From CALAED01 sp937891035 (lineage in GTDB: Bacteria; Actinomycetota; Actinomycetes; Streptosporangiales; Streptosporangiaceae): a DNA stretch of 32,880 bases. The notes below the pieces were generated by a model, which had not been told where the DNA came from, did no database searches, and saw only the letters and a program-made list of their open reading frames with translations. A program made the translations under genes and the position numbers. Below, piece by piece: positions 17,101 through 23,932 of the stretch (positions within the stretch are counted from its first letter, which is position 1; the number at the start of each line of letters is the position of its first letter). Location: positions 1 through 32,880 of the forward strand of contig DASQSZ010000368.1 of NCBI GenBank assembly GCA_035642125.1, in the 5' to 3' direction.

Positions 17101-18323
17101 GATCTGGCCCGGTCGGCGAACGAGTCCCGTCGCCCGGCCCGGCACTCGAGCAGCAGGGTGTCGCTGAAGTTGCCGATGATCGACGGCACGTCCGGGTGCA
17201 GCGGCTGCCGCTCCCCGTACATGACGTTGAGCGTGAAGTTGGGCGACGCGCTGTAGTGCCGCAGCACCTCGCAGAACGCCGCGCAGAGCGCCACCGTCGT
17301 GGTGATCCCATGCTCGGCGGACCTGGCCTTGAACGCCTGCCACTGGTGCGGTTCCAGCACCAGGATGCGCCGGGTCACGCGGGCCGCCGTCGCCTCACCG
17401 CGACGCCGGGGCAGATCCGGGGCCGACGGCAGCTCGGGCAGCCGGCGCAGCCAGTACGCCCTGCTGTCGGCACCGCCGCCGGACCTCAGTCTCGCGGCCA
17501 GCGCGACTTGGTAGTCCCTATAGGTGTAGTTCAGTGCGGGAAGCCGCCGGCCGTCGAGTAGGGCGCGCAGCTCATCGGCGAAGAGGTCGCCGGATGCGCC
17601 GTCGAACACCAGCAGCCGGCCGCCGACCTGGATGCGGTAGCCGTCGGACACCCGGAACACCCGGAACCGCAACACGGTCCCCGAGCCGGCCGCGGGCACC
17701 TGCTCCGACAGCTCGGCGTAGCTGTCCCGCAGCGCGGTCTCGACCGCGTCCTCGGCCATGCCGCGCAGGTCCCGGTACCGCAGCGGCGGCTGCTTCGGTG
17801 GCGGCAGCACCCGCTGGGTGCCATCTTCGGAGAACGCGACCCGCAGCATCTCATGCCGGCGCAGCAGGGCCTGGATCGCCGTGGTGAACCGGGGGAGGTC
17901 GAACGCGGTGGCCTGGTAGTCCTCGATGAACACCGCCGGCCGGGTCAGATCGAATCCACCGGTCTCACCGAGCAGGTACGCCTGCTGCAGCGCGGACATC
18001 GGAAACGACTCGGCGGGCTGTGATCCGGGCGTGGCGGGGGCCGGCGGATCGGCCGTCGGCCGGCGTGCACCGACGGCGGTCGTCTCCAGCCATGTCGCCA
18101 CCGCGGCGAAGGTCTGGTGCTCCAGGATCAGGGTGCGCGGCACCTCCACCCCGAGCGCGTCGCCGATCTCGGCGGCCAGCGACAGGGCGAGCAGCGAGTA
18201 CCCGCCCAGCTCGATGAAGGTGGCCTGCTCCGACCACTCATCGTCGAGGTCGAGCGCGCCGCGCCACAGCGCGCGCAGCCGCTCCCGAAAGCTCTCGGGC
18301 TGGAGCATCGGCGTCCGGCTCAT
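14166..18323 (-). CDS. NRPS: PCP-Cy-A(Cys)-PCP-TE
   Basis: 1385 residues. The domains in order are: a carrier domain with GGYS (Ser43); a heterocyclization (Cy) domain (about 105-540) with PVVFAS (444-449) and TPQVSFDHQ (475-483); an adenylation domain (about 560-1060) with YVIFTSGTTGEPKG at 713-726; a second carrier domain with GGHS (Ser1108); and a thioesterase with GWSYG (Ser1230), Asp1253 and His1363. The pocket residues read D762, L763, F766, N805, M833, S835, L859, I867, W868, K1056, i.e. the known cysteine signature (DLYNLSLIWK-like). The Cy motif DxxxxDxxS is incomplete: the second Asp (D241) and Ser244 are present, but the first Asp position is Arg236. The first carrier domain has no loading domain, so its acyl or aminoacyl group must come in trans. 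Expected product: an acyl-thiazoline acid, ester or lactone released by the TE. The ATG overlaps the P450 stop (ATGA); longer upstream extensions are not coding. Confidence 0.95.
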   Translation of the reverse strand: MSRTPMLQPESFRERLRALWRGALDLDDEWSEQATFIELGGYSLLALSLAAEIGDALGVEVPRTLILEHQTFAAVATWLETTAVGARRPTADPPAPATPGSQPAESFPMSALQQAYLLGETGGFDLTRPAVFIEDYQATAFDLPRFTTAIQALLRRHEMLRVAFSEDGTQRVLPPPKQPPLRYRDLRGMAEDAVETALRDSYAELSEQVPAAGSGTVLRFRVFRVSDGYRIQVGGRLLVFDGASGDLFADELRALLDGRRLPALNYTYRDYQVALAARLRSGGGADSRAYWLRRLPELPSAPDLPRRRGEATAARVTRRILVLEPHQWQAFKARSAEHGITTTVALCAAFCEVLRHYSASPNFTLNVMYGERQPLHPDVPSIIGNFSDTLLLECRAGRRDSFADRARSLGAQLAADLAHGAYSGVDGIRELNSRRGAGRSPAMPVVFASVIGGRSKSGIFLERLGWRRIRGAIHTPQVSFDHQVFDSDNRLVANWDTVDEVYPPGLVDAMFAGYQGLLDSLCGDPEAWRRAALVHTPDAQLAVRAKVNDTAVPIPPSTLHGPVFGMAERTPDAPAIIASDRTVSYRELAEAAAGVAHALRAAGCAPGDLVLVQVERGWRLPVALLGVLAAGAAYVPLGPQWPAARIRQVIDRARPRHLVTAGPADRPWAAALRCLDLDAVPAMSAEPAVPGAPAGPGERQARLPAVETESTAYVIFTSGTTGEPKGVVIRHQSAANTIADLLARFDIGPDDRVLALSEVTFDLSVFDVFGTLAAGGAVVVPDPAQSRDIAALHQLCGAARVTVWNSVPVHLGMLLDYRESAGRPELPTLRLAMVSGDWVPVNLRDRLVASLPKVRLISLGGATEASIWSNWYPVPYPVPAEWASIPYGHPLANQGFRVLDEAMADRPNWVPGDLYITGRGLADGYLNDPELTAAAFLTHPQDGTRLYRTGDRACYWPDGTLEFLGRRDGQMKVNGMRVELGEVESALLAELGIRAAVAVVRRDERGGSLVGHVVVDGQRARTEHDLLAALRTRLPDYLVPTSLAVHERLPLTANGKVDRARLTAHRPEPAARALPPANPTEQTLLELWRELIPASGVTEDFFACGGHSVSAAVLLNRIEREFGARLPLVTLYRHRTVRELAAVLGRQSVPSGVAHLDGTGEPLVLIHPVGGDVFCYWPLVRELAADHAVYGITASADAPGEPTVPGMAGRYHALAGARFPGARVRLAGWSYGAVVAYEMARLAGGAWPVVMLDPWLPAQPGRPVPEEEMARSFARDLSSGRRDDLDGIDLSGSARTELFDRYRINATALQNYRFSPDSDIAATVVTAEGGFGAGRPSHLVPLRSVVDQATLPRARWCTLAGDHFSVVDPARAGEVAELVRRGVRA

Positions 18324-19513
18324 CGCCGACCTCCGTCCACAGCGACGACGGGGGCCCCGGCCCGCCTCCCGAGCGTCATCGGCAACGTGGCCGGCTGCCG
18401 GAACGTCCAACCACCGATCCGCGGCACCGGTCCGGCCACCGCCGCGTCGGGGAACCGGCGCAGGAAGGCCGCGAAGAACCGGGTCGCCACGCCGATCGCC
18501 AGGTGCATACCGAGACAGGAGTGCCGCCCATGACCGAAGCTGAGGCCGGCCCGTTCCGTCCGGTCCGGCCGGAAGCCGTCCGGGTCGGCGAACACGGTCT
18601 CGTCCCGGTTCCCGCTGCCGAGGAGCAGCTTCAGCGGCTGCCCCGCGGCCACCGGCAGACCGGCCAGCCGGGTGTCGGTCCGGGCGAAGCGCACGGTGTC
18701 CATCTGCGGCGGCTGCCAGCGAATGACCTCGCGCACGACTCGGTCGAGCACGGCGTCGTCGCCGCGCCCGCGGGCGCGCCACTGCGGGAACTCGGCGAAC
18801 GCGACCATGGTGTTGGCCAGCAGCCCGGTCGAGGTCTCCACGCCGGCGGCGAGTACGAGCAGCACCAGCCCGATCGCGTCGTCCAGCTCCAGCTCACCGG
18901 CGTGCACGAGAGCGCCGAGCTGCTTGATCACCCCCTGCCCCTCCAGGCCGGGGTCCAGCAGCAGCTGCCGCACCAGCGCGCACACCTCGCGGCGGAGCTC
19001 GGCGGCGACCGCGAAGTCCTTGCTGCTGCCGTCCAGGTGATCGAGCAGATAGCGCAGGTGGCCGAAGGCCCAGCCACGCTCACCGGGTGGGATGCCGAGG
19101 AAGGCCGCGGTCACGGATTCCGGGAGATCCCGCGCGACCGCGGACACGAAGTCGAATTCGGCCATGTCGTCGAGTGCGTCAAGGACGTCGGCCACGCATC
19201 GCTCCACCGGTCCGACGAACGGCATGTTGTCGTCCCGGCCCACGAGCAGGCCGCCGAGCATCCGGCGCAGCCGGGCGTGCCGCGGTCCCTCGAAGTCGAG
19301 CAGGGTCGGACCGAACACCTGCCGCGACACCCGGAACGGGTAGTCGACCGTGAAGTCCGGGCTGGTGAGGCAGGTCTTGATGTCGGCGTGGCGGAACACG
19401 CAGAACATCTGCACCGATCGCACCCATAGCACCGGCTGCTCCCGGCGACAGCGGGCGAACACCTGCCACAGATCGTCACCGAGCTCGGGAGACAGGAAGC
19501 CGACGTGCCTCAT
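18320..19513 (-). CDS. Cytochrome P450
   Basis: The 397-residue P450 has the I-helix motif AAGVETS at 222-228 (the usual His/Asp-like position is Val, with the acid kept), E262-xx-R265, and the heme loop FGHGRHSCLG with Cys333. It is coupled at both ends by ATGA overlaps, to the carrier-protein gene upstream and the NRPS gene downstream, so it is probably made in step with them. Its position beside a free carrier protein suggests it may oxidise a carrier-bound substrate, as many NRPS-associated P450s do. This is inference. It is clearly distinct in sequence from the P450 at 5425-6624. Confidence 0.93.
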   Translation of the reverse strand: MRHVGFLSPELGDDLWQVFARCRREQPVLWVRSVQMFCVFRHADIKTCLTSPDFTVDYPFRVSRQVFGPTLLDFEGPRHARLRRMLGGLLVGRDDNMPFVGPVERCVADVLDALDDMAEFDFVSAVARDLPESVTAAFLGIPPGERGWAFGHLRYLLDHLDGSSKDFAVAAELRREVCALVRQLLLDPGLEGQGVIKQLGALVHAGELELDDAIGLVLLVLAAGVETSTGLLANTMVAFAEFPQWRARGRGDDAVLDRVVREVIRWQPPQMDTVRFARTDTRLAGLPVAAGQPLKLLLGSGNRDETVFADPDGFRPDRTERAGLSFGHGRHSCLGMHLAIGVATRFFAAFLRRFPDAAVAGPVPRIGGWTFRQPATLPMTLGRRAGAPVVAVDGGRR

Positions 19514-19815
19514 CTACGGTCTGTTCCGCTGACCGCGCTGCTCACCGACCCCGGGCTGACGAAGGTGCGGTAGATCATGTTGGTGGTGGCGAAGGTCTCG
19601 ATGGTCACCTGTTCCAGGTCGATCGACCGGCCGACCAGACTCTCGATCAACGCGATCAGCTTGATCACCGAGAACGAATCGATCACACCGGCGTCGAAGA
19701 GGTTGTCGTCACCGCCGATGCCGGCCATGGACCGCCCCTCGCCGAGTCCGCCGACGAACTCGGCGAACTCCGCGTCGAACTCCGTACGGCCCACCACGTG
19801 ATTGCCGTCCGACAT
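19510..19815 (-). CDS. Free-standing carrier protein (ACP/PCP)
   Basis: The 101-residue protein has a carrier-protein core. The phosphopantetheine site is in GVIDSFSVIKLI with Ser47, followed by a helix and a TIETFATTNMI segment as in acyl and aminoacyl carrier proteins. Residues 1-30 and the Ser-rich tail lie outside the usual core. The DSF form rather than DSL, and the hydrophobic context, resemble D-alanyl-carrier-like and aminoacyl carriers, which makes it a candidate partner of the stand-alone adenylation enzyme. The start follows the FabI-like stop directly (TAAATG) with a GGGGGA Shine-Dalgarno, and the stop overlaps the P450 start. Confidence 0.85.
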   Translation of the reverse strand: MSDGNHVVGRTEFDAEFAEFVGGLGEGRSMAGIGGDDNLFDAGVIDSFSVIKLIALIESLVGRSIDLEQVTIETFATTNMIYRTFVSPGSVSSAVSGTDRR

Positions 19816-20640
19816 TTAGATTCCCCCTTCTTGTTGACCCGTGCCGCCCGATGGCGCGCCGATGCCGCCGGCCAGTGCGTGCATGCCGCCGTCGGCGTGC
19901 AGCACCTGGCCAGTGGTCCACCTGGCCAGGTCGGACAGCAGGAACAGCACCGCGCCGACGATGCGACCCGGGTCGGTGCGGTCCCAGCCGAGTGGCGCCC
20001 ACCGCTCGTAGTAGTCGGCGATATCGCCGAAGGTGCTCACGCCCCGTCCGGACACCGACTCGACGGGACCGGCCGCGACCAGGTTGACCCGTATCGCGGA
20101 CGGCCCCAGGTAGCTCGCGAGGTAACGGGCGATCGCCTCCAGCGCCGTCTTGTACACGCCCATCCAGTCGTAGCCAGGCAGTGCCCGCGCCGAGTCGACC
20201 GTCATGCCGACGACCGACCCGCCGTGTTCGCACCGGGCGAGCAGCGGCGCGAGGGCGGCGGACAACTGCTGGAGCGAGTACGCCGAGGTGCGGAACCCGG
20301 CCAGGGCGCTGTCCGGCGGGGTGGTCAGGAACGCCCGGCCGAGCGCGTCCGGCGGAGCGTACGCGATGCTGTGCAGCACCCCGTCCAGTCGGCCCCACCG
20401 GCGATCCAGCTCACCGGTCAGTGCCTCGAAGCCCTCGTCGGCGGTGACGTCCAGCTCCAGCACGTCCGCACAGACGGGCAGCAGATCCGCGGCCTTGCGG
20501 GTGATCCGCGCCGCCCGGCCGAACGAGGTTAGTAGGATCTCCGCGCCTTGCTTTTGCAACGCGGCGGCCACATGCCAGGCGATGGATTCGTCGTTGAGCA
20601 CACCGGTGATCAGGTATCTGCGGCCGGAAAAGGTCGGCAT
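19816..20640 (-). CDS. FabI/InhA-type enoyl-ACP reductase
   Basis: This 274-residue short-chain dehydrogenase is of the enoyl reductase (FabI/InhA) class. It begins FSGRRYLITGVLNDESIAWHVA, matching the FabI cofactor-binding start (an altered GxxxxxSIA). It has LHSIAYAP in the middle and the catalytic pair Tyr-x6-Lys in YDWMGVYK. The end has the VLHADGG motif. Known role: NAD(P)H-dependent reduction of trans-2-enoyl-ACP. It overlaps the ACP gene by TGATG, so the two are co-translated. It may saturate a chain in this pathway. As there is no ketoreductase or dehydratase gene here, those steps would have to come from primary metabolism, or this may be an inhibitor-resistant copy of the host reductase (inference). 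The C-terminal tail is Gly-rich and extends about 20 residues past the core. Confidence 0.88.
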   Translation of the reverse strand: MPTFSGRRYLITGVLNDESIAWHVAAALQKQGAEILLTSFGRAARITRKAADLLPVCADVLELDVTADEGFEALTGELDRRWGRLDGVLHSIAYAPPDALGRAFLTTPPDSALAGFRTSAYSLQQLSAALAPLLARCEHGGSVVGMTVDSARALPGYDWMGVYKTALEAIARYLASYLGPSAIRVNLVAAGPVESVSGRGVSTFGDIADYYERWAPLGWDRTDPGRIVGAVLFLLSDLARWTTGQVLHADGGMHALAGGIGAPSGGTGQQEGGI

Positions 20641-20894
20641 CAACGGGGGATGCTGGCCACGATGCGGTCCACCAGCTCACCGATGGTGACATCGGCCAGC
20701 TCGGCACGCCGGATGTCCACTCCGTACTGCCCCTTGATCGTGGTCATGAGGTCGGCGACGTCGAGCGAGTCGATCTCCATCGTGTCGAACTTGGTTTCAG
20801 GGGCGATGCTCTCCTCCGGTATGCCGAGATCGACGAGCTCGGTACGGATCAGCTCGTGAACTGCTTCCGTGGTCACCTCGATGGACATGGACAT
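20640..20894 (-). CDS. Acyl carrier protein
   Basis: The 84-residue acidic protein has the typical ACP four-helix pattern and the phosphopantetheine Ser43 in EIDSLDVADLM. The ATG at 20894 has a GGGGGA six bases upstream; a second in-frame ATG lies at 20888. It is coupled to the FabI-like gene by a TGATG overlap, so it probably carries the acyl chain that this reductase acts on. It differs from the other free carrier protein (DSL versus DSF), which suggests separate duties: acyl chain here, starter amino acid or tailored unit there (inference). Confidence 0.92.
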   Translation of the reverse strand: MSMSIEVTTEAVHELIRTELVDLGIPEESIAPETKFDTMEIDSLDVADLMTTIKGQYGVDIRRAELADVTIGELVDRIVASIPR

Positions 20895-20912
20895 GGGGTT
20901 CCCCCTTACTAG

Positions 20913-22049
20913 TTATGCGGGCAGCGAGGTGCGGGCGAAGTTGGGCGAGCAGCGCTGCGCCCAGTACCACTGCCGCCAATAGCTCTCGGCGATCTCCAGC
21001 CAGGTCTCCAGCCGCTCTGCTGAGTCGAGGAACCAGTTCATGCTGACCAGCAGCCAGCTGTAGACGCCTTGACTGTCTCGGCATTCGCCGCAGTTTCCCG
21101 AGGTGCAGCAGAACTGCAGGGTCTTGAAGTCGGCGCCGTACACGGCGAAACCGTCCAGCACCGGGTTGCCGTTGCGCACCCGCTCGGCGTGCTCGGGGAG
21201 GTCGACGCTGATGCTCGGGCACACCTCGTAGCCGAAGTGGCCGCCCCAGTGCGAGCGCCCGGTGATCAGGGCCTCGATCAGATAGGGATGACTGACCACC
21301 GTGTCCGGATACAGCTCCTTGACGCGCAACCCCTCGGCGAGCGCCCGCCGTTCGTTGTCCATGCGCAGCGGATGATCGGTGCCGTGCGCGCTGTAGAAGT
21401 TGAAGCTCACCAGGTTGCCGTTGTCCGCGATGGCGCGGACCGTCGCCTCGACGTACTCCAGCCCGTCCTCGTTGAGCGCCAGGACGAACGTCACCCGCGG
21501 ATCGTCGCGGTAGTGCTTGAGCGCGGTCTCGAACAACCCGGTGAACGACGAGCCGTTCGGCCGGTGCGCACGCAATTGGTCGTCCATCGGGCCGCCCCCG
21601 AACAGGCTGATCGCCACCCCCACGTTCTCGAACCCCTCCGTCGGCAGCGGGCGCAGCCCATTGGACGAGATGGTGATGTAGGGGATTTTCTCGATGAACG
21701 GCAGGATCCGCTTCTGTACCAGAGTCGGCTCTCCGCCGATCAGCGTCGCCTGGGTGACTCCTTCATGGACCAGTTTTTCGACGAGCGCATTGATCACGCC
21801 GAGATCGCTGGTCTCCGGAACCGCGGTGTCGAAACCCCCTTCGAAATACCAGCAACCCTTGCATCGAATATTGCACGTCGTGGTGAGGTGCACTTCGCAG
21901 GCGCGGACGCGCCGTCCCATGTCACGCAGCACCTTTAGCCGCTCGGCGAGATCGGGACGATCGGAAAGCAGTTCACGTAACCTGGTCTTTGCTTCTAGCC
22001 GGCTGGGCGGTTTGGGTTGCGGCGGGTTCAGTCGCAGCGGTGATTTCAT
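20913..22049 (-). CDS. Radical SAM protein with C-terminal Cys-rich region
   Basis: The 378-residue protein has the radical SAM cluster motif CNIRCKGC (Cys59, Cys63, Cys66), then GGEP at 105-108, which contacts SAM, and a TIM-barrel-like alternation. The C-terminal part holds Cys277, Cys314, Cys315, Cys320, Cys323 and Cys367, which could bind an auxiliary iron-sulfur cluster as in SPASM-like proteins. There is no B12-binding domain. Known for the superfamily: hydrogen abstraction by a 5'-deoxyadenosyl radical to start C-C, C-S, methyl transfer or rearrangement chemistry. The exact reaction is not readable. It is preceded after 12 bp by a diiron protein gene, and both precede the ACP/FabI pair, so the substrate may be carrier-bound. 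About 20 Pro/Arg-rich residues precede the core. Confidence 0.92.
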   Translation of the reverse strand: MKSPLRLNPPQPKPPSRLEAKTRLRELLSDRPDLAERLKVLRDMGRRVRACEVHLTTTCNIRCKGCWYFEGGFDTAVPETSDLGVINALVEKLVHEGVTQATLIGGEPTLVQKRILPFIEKIPYITISSNGLRPLPTEGFENVGVAISLFGGGPMDDQLRAHRPNGSSFTGLFETALKHYRDDPRVTFVLALNEDGLEYVEATVRAIADNGNLVSFNFYSAHGTDHPLRMDNERRALAEGLRVKELYPDTVVSHPYLIEALITGRSHWGGHFGYEVCPSISVDLPEHAERVRNGNPVLDGFAVYGADFKTLQFCCTSGNCGECRDSQGVYSWLLVSMNWFLDSAERLETWLEIAESYWRQWYWAQRCSPNFARTSLPA

Positions 22050-22061
22050 GATGGCCCCGGG

Positions 22062-22784
22062 TCACGCCGGGCAGGGCATGTTCAACCCGAGCGCATTGAT
22101 GCGCTCGGCCATATCACTGCGGTATTGCTCGAGCGCCTCACCATTCGTCGTCTTCCGCAGCCGATACTGCACGGCCCGCTTAGAACGCGCGGAACTGGGG
22201 CTGCCGAACACTCCCTCAAACGTCGGCCAGAGCCGGTCGAGCGCGGCCTGCAACTCGTCGGTGCGGCCTTCCGCGACCAGATTGCGGCACACCCGTGCGC
22301 CATGCGCGATATGAATCTTCTCGTCCAGGATGATGGTCCTGACGGCGTCGGCCCACGGCTTGTAGCTGCTTTCCGCGAACTCCCGCAGAATCAGCAGCAC
22401 CGCCGCCTCGCCGAAATAAGAGAAAATGCCGCGCTCGGCCCACGTGGTGCACGTGTGCAGCCGATCGTCGGCGAAGAGCCTGCGCTCCTCGAGGGTCTGG
22501 GACTCCATGTATGTGGTGTCGACGCCGAGGTCGGCGAGCACCCGCTTGCCGATCTTGTAATGGTCGTACTCCTCGGCCGCGCGCTCGGCGCAGACCTGCA
22601 TCTCCTCGGCGTTCGGCGCGATCGGTAAGAACATCCGGGCGTAGTCGTCACCGCCGGAAATCTCGCCTTCGGTATTGATCATCACCTGGCTGATGAGAAT
22701 TTTCTGGTAGTCCTTCGGCATCCGTTTGAACTCTTCCGAAGTACGGACCACTACCTCTTCATCAGCGAAGATCGTAATCGCCAT
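22062..22784 (-). CDS. Ferritin-like diiron protein, PaaA/PaaC-like
   Basis: The 240-residue all-helical protein resembles the phenylacetyl-CoA epoxidase subunits (PaaA/PaaC). Two ExxH pairs are visible, E72/H75 in EEYDHY and E155/H158 in DEKIHIAHG, with additional acidic residues at E39/E41 and E126 that could complete a diiron site. A full metal set favours a catalytic, PaaA-type role rather than the structural PaaC role. Known chemistry of the fold: oxygen activation for epoxidation or hydroxylation. The other paa subunits (B, D, E) are absent, so electron supply must come from elsewhere. The ATG at 22784 was chosen for its GGGGAG ribosome site; a longer frame to 22862 lacks support. It is the first gene of the seventeen-gene operon. 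Confidence 0.85.
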   Translation of the reverse strand: MAITIFADEEVVVRTSEEFKRMPKDYQKILISQVMINTEGEISGGDDYARMFLPIAPNAEEMQVCAERAAEEYDHYKIGKRVLADLGVDTTYMESQTLEERRLFADDRLHTCTTWAERGIFSYFGEAAVLLILREFAESSYKPWADAVRTIILDEKIHIAHGARVCRNLVAEGRTDELQAALDRLWPTFEGVFGSPSSARSKRAVQYRLRKTTNGEALEQYRSDMAERINALGLNMPCPA

Positions 22785-22920
22785 ACTATCTCCCCGACAA
22801 GTGAACAAGATCGGTCTTCTGAACCAGCTTTGCTTAGCCCACCCTGAGCTGATACACGTCAACGCGACCTGACCCCGGCTGTTATGGACGCTATCTCAGC
22901 CACTCCAAACGCGTCAACGC
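22785..22920 (-). promoter_or_regulatory. Probable main promoter region of the biosynthetic operon
   Basis: Two TTGACG boxes are seen on the minus strand, at 22917-22912 and 22862-22857, each within a GCGTTGACG context. The first has a TAGCGT -10-like hexamer 18 bases later; the second has only a weak GGCTAAGC candidate. The region is less GC-rich than the flanking genes. The assignment rests on consensus likeness and on position ahead of the first gene. Confidence 0.4.
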
Positions 22921-23437
22921 TCAATTGGCTGCGGTGGGCAGAGGTTTCCGATCATCGGACACCCGTCTGGCCCGGAGGTAAGCATTCAGTTGTGCACGGG
23001 CTGTGATGAATGTATGACCGATGTTAACCGTCGGTCCATGGTGATTGCTGAAGGGTTCGGTCATGATCAATTCGAAGGTCAGGCCGGCGGGATGCCGCGT
23101 GAAGAGCGCCGGCCTTGGCGCATGCGCCGGCCTCGACAAAACGCGAGTGAGTGGCCCAAGGACAAGCCCTGCCCGGGGCGGCAGGCGCCGCCTGGAAAGC
23201 AGCCGGAGCGCCGGGTGCGGCGATCCGGTCACTCAGCGGGATCAGATCAATCCGAAATACGCCGGGGCCTGAATGCTTGCCCCGATGCTGGACACCCGCC
23301 GAGCCTCCTCGTACGCTGCGAATGAGCCATCGGGGGCTGGGGGTCTTTAGACATGGCAAGTCAACTACTGTCGGTTGTCCGGCCTGGGCGGGATGCGATA
23401 CCGGTTTGTCTTTCCCTTGTTGAATGGGTGATGGCCG
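22921..23437. other. Intergenic region without a convincing gene
   Basis: About 520 bases separate the operon promoter from the thioesterase gene. Short open frames exist on both strands (for example 22990-23325 on plus) but are Arg/Pro/Gly-rich or lack ribosome sites and look spurious. It may hold promoter and control sites for both directions; I could not identify a specific operator. Confidence 0.5.
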
Positions 23438-23932
23438 GTGAGTGACCAGGTGGCCGAATCCCGGCCGACGGTGGACCAGACGGCCGCGCTGCTCGCCGAG
23501 CTGATTCCGGGCGACCACGGGCTGCGTGTCGTCGAGGTCCGGCCACCCGGCCGGGTGGTGTGCACCGCCGGACCTGACGGCTTGGAGTACGCGCTCGGCG
23601 GGTCGGTGTCCGGACCGACGATGTTCAAGTTGGTCGACTACGCCGCGTTCCTGACCGTCAACGCCTGCGTCGGCGTGATGCGCTCGGCGGTCCTGGCGCA
23701 TAGCAGTATCAGCTTCCTCGAGCCGGCCCAGCCGGGCGTGCTGCGGATCGTGGTCGACATCGTGCAACTCGGCCTGCGCACGGCGGTCGCCGACGTCCGG
23801 GTGACCGACGGCCGGGACTGGCTGGTTGCGATGGCTTCGCTGCACTTCGCGCTGCCCACCCGGAAATCGCGGCGGGCGACCGCGTCGATCGACGCCATGG
23901 CTCAGCCGGCGTCGATCGACCGGACGGCGTAG
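23438..23932 (+). CDS. PaaI-like hotdog thioesterase
   Basis: The 164-residue protein has the single-hotdog layout of acyl-CoA/ACP thioesterases: the central helix GGSVSGPTMFKLVDYAAFLTV with Asp in LVDYAA, then SISFLEPAQPG and a beta-strand rich end (VRVTDGRDWLVAMASLHFALP). The common HGG motif before the helix is replaced by SGP, so the activity may be altered. Known role: hydrolysis of acyl thioesters, often editing or releasing chains. The GTG start at 23438 lacks a strong Shine-Dalgarno. It is transcribed away from the big operon, and its 3' end overlaps the 3' end of the ketosynthase gene by 31 bp. Likely role: editing stalled carrier proteins or releasing an intermediate (inference). 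Confidence 0.78.
   Translation: MSDQVAESRPTVDQTAALLAELIPGDHGLRVVEVRPPGRVVCTAGPDGLEYALGGSVSGPTMFKLVDYAAFLTVNACVGVMRSAVLAHSSISFLEPAQPGVLRIVVDIVQLGLRTAVADVRVTDGRDWLVAMASLHFALPTRKSRRATASIDAMAQPASIDRTA

Noticed and set aside
18324..18782. N-terminal extension of the NRPS frame to 18782
   Set aside because: The extra residues are Arg/Gly-rich and lie inside the P450 gene; the ATG at 18323 overlaps the P450 stop as ATGA.
22990..23325. 111-codon plus-strand frame in the intergenic region
   Set aside because: Pro/Arg-rich, two close Cys pairs at the start but no ribosome site and no family likeness; too weak to call a gene.
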